DNA of 64,000 bases from Lichina pygmaea (lineage: Eukaryota; Ascomycota; Lichinomycetes; Lichinales; Lichinaceae), in contig OY730171.1 in assembly GCA_963422465.1 (NCBI GenBank), positions 62,001 to 126,000 on the forward strand, in the 5' to 3' direction. A program made the position numbers and the translations under genes. The stretch's first letter is position 1; each line of letters starts with the position of its first letter. Below are positions 23,625-34,260 of the stretch, piece by piece. The notes beneath the pieces were generated by a model that saw only the letters and a program-made list of their open reading frames with translations, was not told the origin of the DNA and did not search any database.

Positions 23625-25566
23625 TCAGCTGGGACCTGGCAGCATCTTGGTCCAGGACCCGTCCGGCTGCCATGTACCGGCCCGTGTGTAGTCGCCGCGC
23701 TGCCCCCCTTGCATGTAGGCGAAGCGGAAGTAGTACGGCAGCCGCTCGGACGTCGACGGCCGCGTCCAGGTGAAGAGCGGCGCGTCCTCGTCCTTGTAGC
23801 CGCGGTGGCGCTCGACGTCGTTGACGAGGATGCTGATGCCGTCAAAGGTGCCGTTCTCGTTGGCCGCCGTCACCGGATAGCCCCACGCGAACGTGATGTG
23901 CTCCGCCGTCACGTTGACCCGGCCGAGCTCGGGCAGGGACGAGCCGAGCTGGCCGTCGCCGAGGAGGGCCGCCGGCGTCTGCAGGATGCTGGCGAAGCCC
24001 CAGCGCGCGACGCCGTTGACGAACAGACCGACGAGCAGGCCCTGGTAGAGCAGCGACGGCCGGATCTGGATGGCCGTGCCCGGCAGCAGCAGCAGCGCCA
24101 GGATATAGTGGTGGATGCGCAGGCTCAATCCCGGCAGGGCGACGGCGAGCCCGAGGCAGACGCCGAAGACGGCGTACAGCGCGAGGTAGCGCGGCAGCCG
24201 TCCCTCGAGCCGCACGAACCAGGCTTGGCCGAGGACGACGAGCACGAGGACGACGACGACGATCGCCAGCGCCGCCTTGGCCCCCGGCTGGCCCAGGTCG
24301 CGCGGCGTCAGACGCGCGATCGGGATGGAGCCGAAGGTGTAGTTCGCGAGCGCGCCGACCCAGCACCCGCCCAGCCAGAGGACCGTCTTCTCGACCTGGG
24401 CCCGCAGGCCCAGCAGCGCCCGTCGTACGCAGTAGCGGTAGACGACGACGGCGACGAAGGCGGCCGGCAGGAAGCGGCCCAGCAGGATCGAGACGATGGA
24501 GTAGTAGTCCGACAGGTTCGGCGGGTCCGACGCCAGGCCGACGTGGAAGAAGACCCCGACCGAGACCGTCGCGAAGAAGACGGCAGGCGAGGTCGTGAAG
24601 AGCGACGCGAGGCAGGTGAAGACGACCGAGACGGCGAGCAACTCCCACCGGAGGTCCCTGCATTCGGACCGCACGTCCGAGTCGAAGGTGAAGGACTTGG
24701 GGAAGGTCGAATCGAAGTCGGCGCTGGCGATGCCGTGGCGGCTGCTGCCGACGTAGCCGTCTCGCTGGCCGACCAGACGGACGACGCCGCACCCGCCGCC
24801 GCCGTTGCCGACGACGCCGGCGTGGATCGCGGCCGCGCAGACGAACGAGTCCCCGCGGTAGACGCGCTCCGGCGTCGGACCGGCCTCGTCAGGCCTCACC
24901 GAGTCTCCGCCGACGACGAGCTGTTGGTATATCAACTCCTGCGCGCCGACGGCATGTGGGTTCAGGAGCTTCGTGCTGGCGCAGTCGGCCGGACATCGGA
25001 ACGCGACGCCCTCATCGCGGAAGGGGCGGCAGTCGTTCCCGTGCGGGCCACATCCGTTCCCCGAAGCCCTGTCCGTCGTCGTCCGCGTCAGCGCTAGGAT
25101 GGGGACGACAGGGCAGACCAGCGTCGACGACGACGTCGGCGGGCCGAGCTTACCAGTAGCTCGCGAGGCACGAGATCGCGTGCGGCTTGCCGTACGCCCC
25201 AAGCTCGCCCGCCGATATCGAGTGGTGTAGGACGGTCGAGAAGGTCAGAAGCCAGCAGAGATAGAAGGCGAGCAGGAGCACGAGCCGCTGGCGACGCTTC
25301 GGCAGGTATCGGTTGAGGAGCCGGATGGGCCATGATTGCGCCTGCGGAAAGATCGAATGGATCGTCTGGATCTGCGGCGGATCCGGTCCCTTGAGCCAGG
25401 TCGCGACCGTCCTCCAAAGCCGGTCGATGCGACGAGACAGCGCCCGGATTCGGCGGCGCGCGGTGTCCGACGTCGACGCTCGACGACCGTTGCCGACTTC
25501 GGGATCCGCCGCCGGGGCATCTGCTCCAGAACCGACCTCGTCGACGCCGCTCGTGTGGCGCGTCAT
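23625..25566 (-). CDS. LCCL domain-containing multi-pass membrane protein
   Basis: Two exons, 25566-25154 and 25068-23625, are joined through a GTAAGC donor and a CAG acceptor, giving 618 residues. The cytosolic N-terminus carries QTIHSIFPQAQSWP just before the first membrane segment (about 94-113). The LCCL domain follows (about 131-235), with CGPHGNDCRPF, FRCPADC, VLNP-like LLNPHAVG, YRGDSFVCAAAIHAG and GGCGVV. Its several cysteines fit the LCCL fold, and the intron falls inside it. At least seven further hydrophobic segments follow, then a long non-membrane C-terminus. Fungal LCCL membrane proteins share this layout, but their function is not known. The acceptor nearest the donor would bring an early stop, so the second one was chosen because it restores the LCCL motif. 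Confidence 0.9.
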
Positions 25567-26973
25567 TCTGGCCGGGGCAGCGTCGCCATCGACCTTCCGG
25601 GCCGATGCTGGTCAGCTCGCCCGGTGGAGAGTCGAATGGCTGTTCAGTATCAGAAGCAGCGGACGGCCGGAGTGGGGGTCAGATCACGCATGGAAGCTCA
25701 GCACTTGTGATAGCTACTCGTCGTGGACTTGTCATCTCTGGTGGTACCGTAGGGCTAGCACGGGACGAGGCTGGTACTTCGTACGTAACGTATCTCCGTA
25801 CGGAAGTACCTCCGTACTCCGTACCCTACTCGTACTCCGTCAATAGAGAGTTTCTGTCACCACCACGTGATCTCATGAAAATTCTCATATAAACTGAGAG
25901 TTGATAAGTACTTCCGCACTGGCCGCTCCTGTACCCATACGTACGTATCATACATACGGACGGAAGTAGTACGCCGGGAGATGTCTGAAGACCGAACTCG
26001 GAGAAGGTCTGCTTAGATTACGCGTACGTACGTACGGGCAGCAGATATCATATCATATCATCAGATTTGATCTAGTCACATTACATGAAAGGGCCATGTC
26101 ATTATTCTTACCTCACGGTATGGAGGTACAATTTGACCTCATTGTCTAATCGTCGAACAATCTTGCAGCATCCGCCCGTGCCGCGCATGCCGCGGCTCCC
26201 GCCTATGGATCGGGTCCTCGAGGTACTGTACTGGTAATACGTCGTACATACTTATTACGTACGTAGGCTATACCGTATATACCGTGCGGTAGGCTGGGAA
26301 AAGATTTCCGACGATCTCGAAACATTGTGCTTTACTCTAAAGACAGATGCCACGTCGATGATAGCGAGCTGATGGTGGCGTGACTCAGCGACAGCTACGG
26401 TTGTGCCGGTCGATCAAAGGCTTCCTCCTTGCGTGGCCGTCGATGGCAGGGCCGAGCGTGGAACGAACGACACCCTTCACTCCTTCATTCCTCGGTCAGC
26501 TCGGCCAGCTCGGCCAGCTCGGCCAGCTCTTACCGCCAAAGCCGGCTGCGATGCCGTCCAGCCAACAAGCTTCTCCCGTCGGACTTCGAAACAGGCGGTC
26601 AGCGTTCTGATCAGCTACATTGTACCTTATCTCGGCCCGTCCACATGCGATGATGCAATTATTATTCTTTGATATGTACGTTGCGTATATAGAGACTTCT
26701 GTTTCCATTTGACTGCCTTCTCCGCTCCGGAAAAGTATCTCCTTTTTTTTTAAAAGGCCTATGGCCGGAGATTCTTGATCGAATTTTTTCCAGTTGCTTG
26801 GGCGGCTCTTTCCCTGCCCGTCGGAGTTCGATCAGGTGCCGCATGGATATATATACTCGTCTGTGGGGGAACAGATCGGCGCCTGTCCAGTACTCCTGTG
26901 ACCACTGTCGTCGTCCGTTCGGAGATCGTCACTAGGCCGCCCTGGTTGCAAGAGCCGCACAACGCTCGTCAGG
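25567..26973. other. Divergent intergenic region, LCCL gene and asparaginase
   Basis: This 1.4-kb upstream region is shared by two divergent genes. It is rich in GTAC-type palindromes at 25775-25840, 25930-25980, 26020-26040 and 26225-26290. It is otherwise locally AT-rich compared with the flanking genes. It also holds a four-copy 9-bp repeat. No coding sequence is recognised. Confidence 0.6.
26492..26527 (+). repeat. 9-bp tandem repeat TCGGCCAGC, four copies
   Basis: The first copy reads TCGGTCAGC and the next three are identical. It lies about 450 bases upstream of the asparaginase start. Confidence 0.8.
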
Positions 26974-29081
26974 ATGGCCGACACACCTGCAGGAGAGACG
27001 ATCCCCGAGGCGCGGGTGCTGATCATCATGACTGGTAGGGTGGAGCTCGCTCCTCACCTCGCCCGTTGGAACTGCTGCTGACCCGACACGACTTAGGCGG
27101 CACCATCTCGATGACGCGCTCGGACATGGGCTTCGTACCGGTGAGGCCATCGACCCATGCACTCGACGATGGAAGCGAGCTGAGACGATACGACGTCTTC
27201 AGGCTCGGGGTTTCCTGCACAGCTGCATGGCCCCGAGGCCATCCTTCAACGACAACTCCAATCCCGATCCGCTCAAGGTCATGGTGCAGGCCGGTCGGCC
27301 CGAGAGCTTGCCCAGCCTCCGAACGCCCGTGAGCGCGTACGACCGGCAGGTGCGCTACACCGTGCTCGAGTTCGAGGACCTCGTCGACAGCAGTTCCATC
27401 GACGCCAAAGGCTGGGCCAACGTTGCCCGGACCGTCGCTCGGAATTACCAGCTCTTCGACGCCTTCGTGATCCTGCACGGAACCGACAGTCTGGCCTACA
27501 CGTGTTCGGCCCTCAGCTTCATGCTGCAGAACCTGGGGAAGCCCGTCATCCTGACGGGCTCGCAGGTGCCGATGCTGGAGCTGCAGAACGACGCCACCGA
27601 CAACCTTCTCGGGTCCCTGATAATCGCTGGCCACTTCATGATCCCCGAAGTGTGCCTCTTCTTCAACCACAAGCTCTTCCGCGGGAACCGCACCACCAAG
27701 GTCTCGTCGTCCGACTTCGACGCCTTTGCCTCCCCCAACCTCCCGCCCCTCGCCACGATCAACTCCATGAGGACACACGTGAACTGGTACCTCGTCAATC
27801 GCCCGACCCACATCGACCCCTTCGGCCTCCAGACCGACGTCGAAACCACCCACGTGGCTTGTCTGAGGATCTTTCCCGGCATCAAGCCGGCCATGGTCGA
27901 AGGCGTCCTCAAGCTCGACGGCCTACGCGGGCTCGTCCTCGAGACGTTCGGGGCCGGTAACGCCCCAGGCGGCAGCGATGGTCTTATGACCAAGGTCATC
28001 GTCGAGGGCGTCAAGAGGGGGATCACGATCGTTAACGTCACGCAATGTGAGTCGGCGATTCCCCCTCCCCGACGAAAAAAGGAAGCTGCGCCGTCGTCGT
28101 ACGGGGCCAACCGTGAGACTTTTTCCTCTTCGACGGTGTAGGCATGTCCGGTAGCGTCAGCCCCATCTACGCTTCGGGCACCATCCTTGGCCAGGCCGGC
28201 GTTGTGTTCGGATCGGACATGACGACGGAAGCGGCCCTGACCAAGTTGGCATATCTGCTCGCGCTTCCGGACGTCACCCCCAAGGACGTCGCCCGCCAGA
28301 TGTCCGTCTCGCTCCGCGGCGAGGTCACGGAGCAATCCAAGACCTTGTTCGAGCATCCCAAGGGCTCGTTGTCCCCCCGACTGGCCAGCCTCGCGGCTCT
28401 GGGCTACGCCATCGCAAAGCAGGATGTCGAAAACGTGCGCGAAGTCCTGCGCACCGAGCCTGATTATCTGCTCAACGAGGCGGACTACACGGGAAATACT
28501 CCATTGGTACGTTTTCCCGTCTGCCGCCCTCGACGATCATAGTCACGGCCTCGATGGTCTCGATAAGCCGCGAAGCACAGAGTCTCGCAGCCGGAATCGA
28601 GGACCGATTTCGTCATGCTTGCACCGATCGTACACTCTTTGCTTATGCATCTTCTTGCTGCCACCTGATCGAGAACGGGGTTTCTTCAAAGGAGAACCGA
28701 TTAGGCACACCACTTCCCCAAACCGGCCCTCGCTCTCTCTCAAGCTCACTCTTCCAAACAAGCAACTGATATGCCTTGGCGGCTCAGCATCTCGCGGCCG
28801 CACGGCCAAACGTCGACATCCTCCGCGAGTTCCTCACCCGAGGAGCGTCGGTGCATCTTCGTAATCGGGCCGGACGCACGCCCCTGTTCCTGGCGGCCAA
28901 GGCCGGCCACAGAGACAATGTCCAGCTGTTGCGGCAGTCGGGAGCGCATCTGCACTCATCGGAGCTCGGTCGGGCTTGGCTACAGTCGACGGCGAACTCG
29001 TCCATCTGGACCGAGGCGGGGCTACGAACCAACGGCAACGGTAACGGCGGCAACGGCAGTCATGGCGGTAATGGCGCTTAG
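26974..29081 (+). CDS. Cytosolic L-asparaginase with C-terminal ankyrin repeats
   Basis: Exons are 26974-27034, 27097-27140, 27203-28046, 28142-28506 and 28788-29081. All junctions are GT-AG and frames are consistent, giving 535 residues. The enzyme hydrolyses L-asparagine to aspartate and ammonia. Motif one is TGGTI, with Thr23 as the nucleophile. Motif two is HGTDS, with Thr129 and Asp130. The Lys of RTTKVSS near residue 210 fits the third catalytic element. There is no signal peptide, so it is the type I-like cytosolic form. After residue 390 come helical ankyrin repeats with NTPLHLAAA and RTPLFLAAKAGH, as in animal 60-kDa lysophospholipase/asparaginase and many fungal homologues. The C-terminus is a short Asn/Gly run. 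Intron 4 is 281 bases. Type I bacterial-like asparaginase or glutaminase activity is also possible. Confidence 0.93.
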
Positions 29082-30406
29082 GTTCGGAAGGCTGTCTTCA
29101 GCCACCGCAGAACTCCGAGGGAGAGAAATGGGACCGAAAAGGGCACTAACCACGTCTGATACTTATTGTCATCTTGACCGCTGGGTTTTAGTCCGTCCAA
29201 ATAGGCCAAGATATTGTTTGGTTACAAGCTTGCGATGTGCAAGAAGCTTGATATAGGGTTCGAAGCTGGCATGCCTTCTCGCTTTCCTGACGAGCGGAGC
29301 TCTGACCTCCTACCCATCGAATCCGAGACGTCCGCCGCGGTCCCCACGCATCCTATACCAGCTGGGAATTAATGGAGGGCCTGCAGGACCCTCTTGATCA
29401 AGTCAATAAGGAGACTCATCTTCAGCCTAAACACACAATCCACAATCATATGAAACACCGTCTCAGGTCAGACCCATCATTGTCTATAAGGCTGACCGAT
29501 GTTTACAATCTGGAGCCATTTTGAACGCAAAAGATCGAGCTGTTGAACAACAGTGAAAGAGTTTCCGGTTACTCCTGCGGAGACTGAGTTCTTCTGAGCC
29601 TAAGACCTAGCAATTCAGAGCGATCACATGGGATTCTCTCCAGATTTACCGTGCTATCAAGCAATCGATGAGACGACTCGGTAGACGTCTTCGGCTCGGA
29701 GCAGATATCCGACAAGTCCTGCGTGTCGACGCTAGACGTACGAAGGATGCACAATGGAAAGGCACGAACATCGAGGACAGTAGAGCCGAAAGACGATCGA
29801 ACGACACTTTGACCCCTGCTGGCTTATTATTTCCGCCAACGATGTTCGTACATGTCTGTCTGTCTGTCTGTCCCACCGACTGACTCACTGGCTGACCAAC
29901 AGACCAACAGACCAACAGCCCAACAGTCCTGGAAGCTTGAAAATCAAGTCACTCGATCACGCTGCCCATACTGGTACGTTAAGTTCCCCGCGCTCCTTAC
30001 CGGGTCGATCGAAGCAGGGACACGTTCGTCAATTTACTTCTCGGGATCTCAGCTCTGAAGGGGTGTTGAATTTGAGCTTGTGTACTCCCATACAGGCTGG
30101 AGCCTTGTATGGGTAGCTTATCCGGGAAAGTCTGGCGACGGGTGCTGGGACCTGATGTCAAGAAAAGAGATTGCTAGATCAGGAGCTGTGTTAGCTTGTT
30201 GAGAGAGGAGATTAAGCGTGAGGAATGTGAAAGAGGGGGTTTTTTTGAAAAAAAGGAGGGGGGGAGGGCACGGTATCGTAGGAAGGCCTCAAGGGTGGCA
30301 TTTACGTGGGTATAGCGATTGATGGCTGTCTTTTTGGCAAGGCAAGGGAGTAGGATATGCTAGTTACTGCTGTGACAGAGAAAAAAGGTACTGTAGTAGG
30401 GCCCTG
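29082..30406. other. Intergenic region between convergent genes
   Basis: It lies between the asparaginase and CDC16 3' ends. It holds a TGTC tetranucleotide repeat near 29850-29870, an ACCAACAG repeat near 29900-29930 and a G/A-rich patch at 30230-30270. No gene is recognised. Confidence 0.65.
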
Positions 30407-32766
30407 CTAGCGGCCTACTCCACTGCCGCCGCCGCCACCCCCGGGAACACGGTCGCCGGCGTCGTCGTCGATCATCATCATTCCGCTCCTCTCGTCCTCG
30501 TCGTTCGTTGCTCTTCCGGACCCTGCAACGTCCGTAGAAGCAGCTTGTCGACCCGGACCTAGGCCCCGACTCCCAGCTTGAGTCGCCGCCCCCCCTCTTC
30601 GCCTGGTGCTGGATCTTGTAGCCATGGTGGTGCTGGCACCGACTGTCGATGCCGACGCAGATTGTGGGGTCGGCTGTGTTGCGGTCGTTGTCGTCGCCGT
30701 CGCCACCGCCGCCCTGCCCTTTTTGCCTCCCCTCGTGCTCGAACCCGCACCGGTCGCGCCGCCTGCTGCCGAAGTGGACGGGGCATGCCGCATGGCTGCT
30801 GCGCCCGCACCGCCACCTCCGCTGCCATGTCTTGATCGAGCTTCGATGGCGTCCCTCTTCTTCATCCGCAGGAGATTCTCAAACTCCTCTTCGACCCCGA
30901 CGGCCGCGGAATCGTAGCTGCCGAAACTGGCCGTCGGCGTCGGACCACCACTTCGGCTCTCACCGCCGACAACAATGTCCATCAGCGAGTTCTCCTCGAG
31001 CGCCTTCGCGAGCAGATCGGTCGCCACCGGATCTTGAGGGCTCACGGACAAGGCCTCGTGCAAGGCTTGCACTGCCTCGAACGGTCGGCTGAGCTCGAGA
31101 AGCACAAGCCCCTTGGCGCAGAAGACACCTGCATCGCGGCCGCCCTGTCGGAGGACCTCGTCGAATTCCGTCAGAGCGGCGTCGGTCATGCCAAGCCGTC
31201 GGTAGGCGTGAGCGAGGTTGGCCCGGGTCGAGACCCACGCCCGCGGCTCGCTCCCGATCGAGTCGGCGATGGCGAGAGCCGAGGTGAACATGTCGACCGC
31301 GGCCCGGAGATGATCCTGATGGTAGAACACCACGCCCATCTCGTTGAGCAGCAACGGGTCGGTCTTGCACAGAGCAAAGGCCGTCTTCAGATATTCGTCC
31401 GCCAACGCCAGGTTGTTGAGCTGGAGGTTCTGCATCCCGAGGAATAGCTGCGGCAGGTGCGTGCCCTGGAAGAGACGCGCCGCGGTCGAGTAGGCCGAGA
31501 TGGCCTGGTCGTGCTCGCCCTCGGCCGCGAACGTGTGCGCGAACCCAATCCAGGCCGGGCCAAAGTGCGGGTCCATCATGCTGGCCTTGGAGAAGAACCG
31601 TCGGGCCTCGGCGATGCGCTGGATGAGGAGATAGTAGACGCCAACGGCGAGCCACGTGCTCGGCTCCTCGGGATGATGATCCGCCAGCTCGTGCGCGGTG
31701 AGGAAGAGGTCATTCTTGCGGTTGAGCTCGTACAGACACGCCAGGTGGAGCGGATAAACGCCGAAGTTGTACCTGTCGGCCGACAGGATCGACTGCGTCA
31801 GCGAGAGCGCCTCGGCGAAGCGGCAGTGCGTGTAGAGGAGCTCGGCCCTCGAGAGAAGCAGATCGGAGTTGTCCGCGAGGTTGTAGTGCGTCGACAGCGT
31901 CTCCGTCGCGGCATCGAACGCGGACGGATTCTTGTACTTGGGGAGGCGCGTCGTGTAAAGCATCTTGGTGAATTCGGCCGCTTGCTGTGACAACGAGCTG
32001 TCTGTCCCCACCGAGATCGAGTCGAAGTCGAGCGACTCCAGGAAGGTCCACTCCTCGTCGGGCGACATCAGGCTGTTCTTCATCAGCTGATCGAACGCCT
32101 CGAAACACTGCACGTCTATCCGGACGGCGTCCTTGTAGCACTCCTTGGCGCGGTCGAAGGCGTTCTGCTTGGCGTAGCAGATCCCCCGTAGGTAGCACAT
32201 GGCCGCCTCGAACTTGATGTCCGCCGCATCCTCCCGGCCGCGTTCCTCGCTCTTGTCGATACGATCCCACTTGATGCTGTTGCCGCTGCCAGCGCTTCCG
32301 GTGCCGTCTCGTCCGCGCCGCGCCGTCCCACTTCGGGCCGTACCGTTGCTGTGCTGGAGCTTCCTTCGGCTGTTGCTCGAACCGCTGACCAGGTGCGTTG
32401 GATTCTTCTCCCCCAGCAACGACAAGCCTTCGTCGTACTTGTGTTGCTTGATGAGGCAATGGGCGGCCAGGTATCTGCAGGACGGATTCCGCGCGATGAG
32501 ATCTTGCCTTGACAGGAAGACCTGGGCGCGTGTATAGTTGCCGGTCGAAAAGTGAACCTGAGCCAACCAAAAGGCGTCCTTGTCGTCATCTGTGCCATTG
32601 TGAGAACGAGCATGACTCCTTCTCCTCTCCGTATCTCATTCCGCGCTACGGGACGACTGTGCCACGTACTGGTAAGAGCGAGAAGCTTGTCCCCGATGAA
32701 GATGGCAGAGTCGTACTGGTGTTTGTTCAAGGCGTCCTGCCGCCATCCCCGTAGAAACTCCTCCAT
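30407..32766 (-). CDS. Anaphase-promoting complex subunit Cdc16/APC6 (Cut9)
   Basis: Two exons, 32766-32670 and 32589-30407, encode 759 residues. The start FLRGWRQDALNKHQYD and the joined segment DDKDAFWLAQVHFSTGNY match the opening of Cdc16/Cut9 proteins. About a dozen TPR-like helical pairs follow, including CRYLAAHCL, YAKQNAFDRAKECY, YPLHLACLYELN, WLAVGVYYLL and LLNEMGVVFYHQ. These form the superhelix that dimerises and binds Cdc26 in the APC/C ubiquitin ligase, which acts in the nucleus at mitotic exit. The last 170 residues are disordered, rich in Gly/Ala/Thr, and end in an acidic stretch and Gly-rich tail. A low-complexity insert of about 45 residues separates the first TPRs. It is divergent with YJU2 across 345 bases. 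Confidence 0.95.
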
Positions 32767-33111
32767 ATCGTGGCAACTGTCGACCTTGTTCTTTGGCCCA
32801 TCCGTGCCAGAACGAGCTTCTATAGCAGTTCATAGGCCGAGGCGGTTGACCTCAGCTAGCACATCTTGTTTCTTCTCGGCCTGACATACCGGAAGCGCTG
32901 TCAGTGAAGGCGCCGAAATGCCGCCTAAACTGTTGTGATCGATCTAGCAGCCCGATTGCCCCAAACCACCTCGTCTTCTTTCGGCAAGCACCCCAGTCCG
33001 GTGACTCGGACTCAACACCTCGCAACTACAGCGACGACTCCGGCCTCAACGAGATCCGGACCACCACTTCTGGAAGCATTTGCAGGCCAAGATTGACCCG
33101 AACAGCTCACC
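32767..33111. promoter_or_regulatory. Bidirectional promoter region, CDC16 / YJU2
   Basis: Only 345 bases separate two divergent start codons, so both core promoters must lie here or overlap. No clear TATA box is visible on either strand, which is common for housekeeping genes. Confidence 0.6.
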
Positions 33112-33930
33112 ATGTCTGAGCGAAAAGTCCTCACCAAATACTACCCGCCCGACTTCGATCCGTCGAAGATCGTCCGCTCGCGGGGTCCCAAACAGGTCGG
33201 ACCGAAGCAGCAGACGGTACGGTTGATGGCCCCCTTCAGCATGAAATGCATCTCTTGCGGAGAATACATCTACAAGGGCCGGAAGTTCAACGCCCGCAAG
33301 GAGACTTCGGACGAGCGCTACTACTCGATCCCGATTTATCGTTTCTACATCCGCTGCACGCGATGCTCGGCCGAGATCACTTTCAAGACGGACCCCAAGA
33401 ACATGGACTACACCTGCGAGAGGGGAGCCAAGCGCAACTTCGAGCCGTGGAGGGACCAGTCAGTCAAGGAAGAGACCGAGGAGGAGCGTCTGGATCGGCT
33501 CGAGCAGGAGGAGGAGGAGGAGAAGAATGCCATGGTTGAACTCGAGACCAAGACACTGGACGCAAAGAGGGAGATGCAGATTGCAGACGCTTTGGACGAG
33601 ATTCGAACGAGGAACGCCCGGATCGAGAGGGGCGAAGGTATCATCGACACCGTCGGTGTAGAGGACGTGTACGACGCCGCCAGGGAGCGACAGGAGAAGG
33701 AGGACCAGGAGCTCGCCCGAAGAGCCTTCGAGACGGAAGCTGGCGAGAAGATCAGGCGTATTGCGGAGCTCGGGGACGGTGCTGACGCCGTAGAAAGAGA
33801 TGTGGCTGGCATGCCAGGTCCCGCGGAGGTCAAGCCGGATGCGCCGATCCCGTCCTTCAGGCGGACGGCCAAGAAGAAGAAGGATTTTTCTGCGGCGTTG
33901 GGGATCAAGAAGAAGACGGGACTCGTCTAG
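33112..33930 (+). CDS. Splicing factor Yju2/CCDC94 (CWC16 family)
   Basis: One exon, 272 residues. The conserved N-terminus MSERKVLTKYYPPDFDPSKI is the Yju2 signature. It is followed by a four-Cys zinc site (Cys46, Cys49, Cys82, Cys85) and the strongly conserved YYSIPIYRFYIRC and DPKNMDYTCERGAKRN blocks. A long charged coiled-coil region (about 125-215) and a Lys-rich tail complete it. Yju2 joins the spliceosome with the Prp19 complex and promotes the first catalytic step by stabilising the branch helix. A gene without introns encoding a splicing factor is not remarkable in fungi. The first ATG was used; it begins exactly at the conserved N-terminus. Confidence 0.96.
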   Translation: MSERKVLTKYYPPDFDPSKIVRSRGPKQVGPKQQTVRLMAPFSMKCISCGEYIYKGRKFNARKETSDERYYSIPIYRFYIRCTRCSAEITFKTDPKNMDYTCERGAKRNFEPWRDQSVKEETEEERLDRLEQEEEEEKNAMVELETKTLDAKREMQIADALDEIRTRNARIERGEGIIDTVGVEDVYDAARERQEKEDQELARRAFETEAGEKIRRIAELGDGADAVERDVAGMPGPAEVKPDAPIPSFRRTAKKKKDFSAALGIKKKTGLV

Positions 33931-34260
33931 CGTGGAAAAAGCTGAAGTATACCAAGATGTGTTCACGTTTCCAGCAGGGTATCACAGCTGTGCGTGGGAG
34001 CATCGTGACAGGTCTTTCAGCTGGAAATTGCTTGCATGGTGGCTGCAGGCTTGTGCTACTGTAGCTGGCGGTCTCGATCTCGAGGTATCTTCTGCTTACG
34101 CCCGCGATTCACCATCCCGACGGCAACGACGATAACCATCCAACAGTAATGCTCTTGGCCGGCTTAGGGGACACTATGGACGCATGACGAACGATCGACC
34201 GACCGCGCGGCTGAGCTTGGACGGATGAAGTGTACTAGGTGCCCAGCGGAACTCAGCAAC
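33931..34260. other. Short intergenic region, convergent 3' ends
   Basis: 330 bases between YJU2 and the METTL25-like gene. Nothing coding is visible. Confidence 0.6.

Noticed and set aside
29190-29270. GGTTCGAA near 29258 as a possible tRNA T-loop
   Set aside because: The flanking bases do not pair as a T-stem, and no D-arm or acceptor stem could be drawn.
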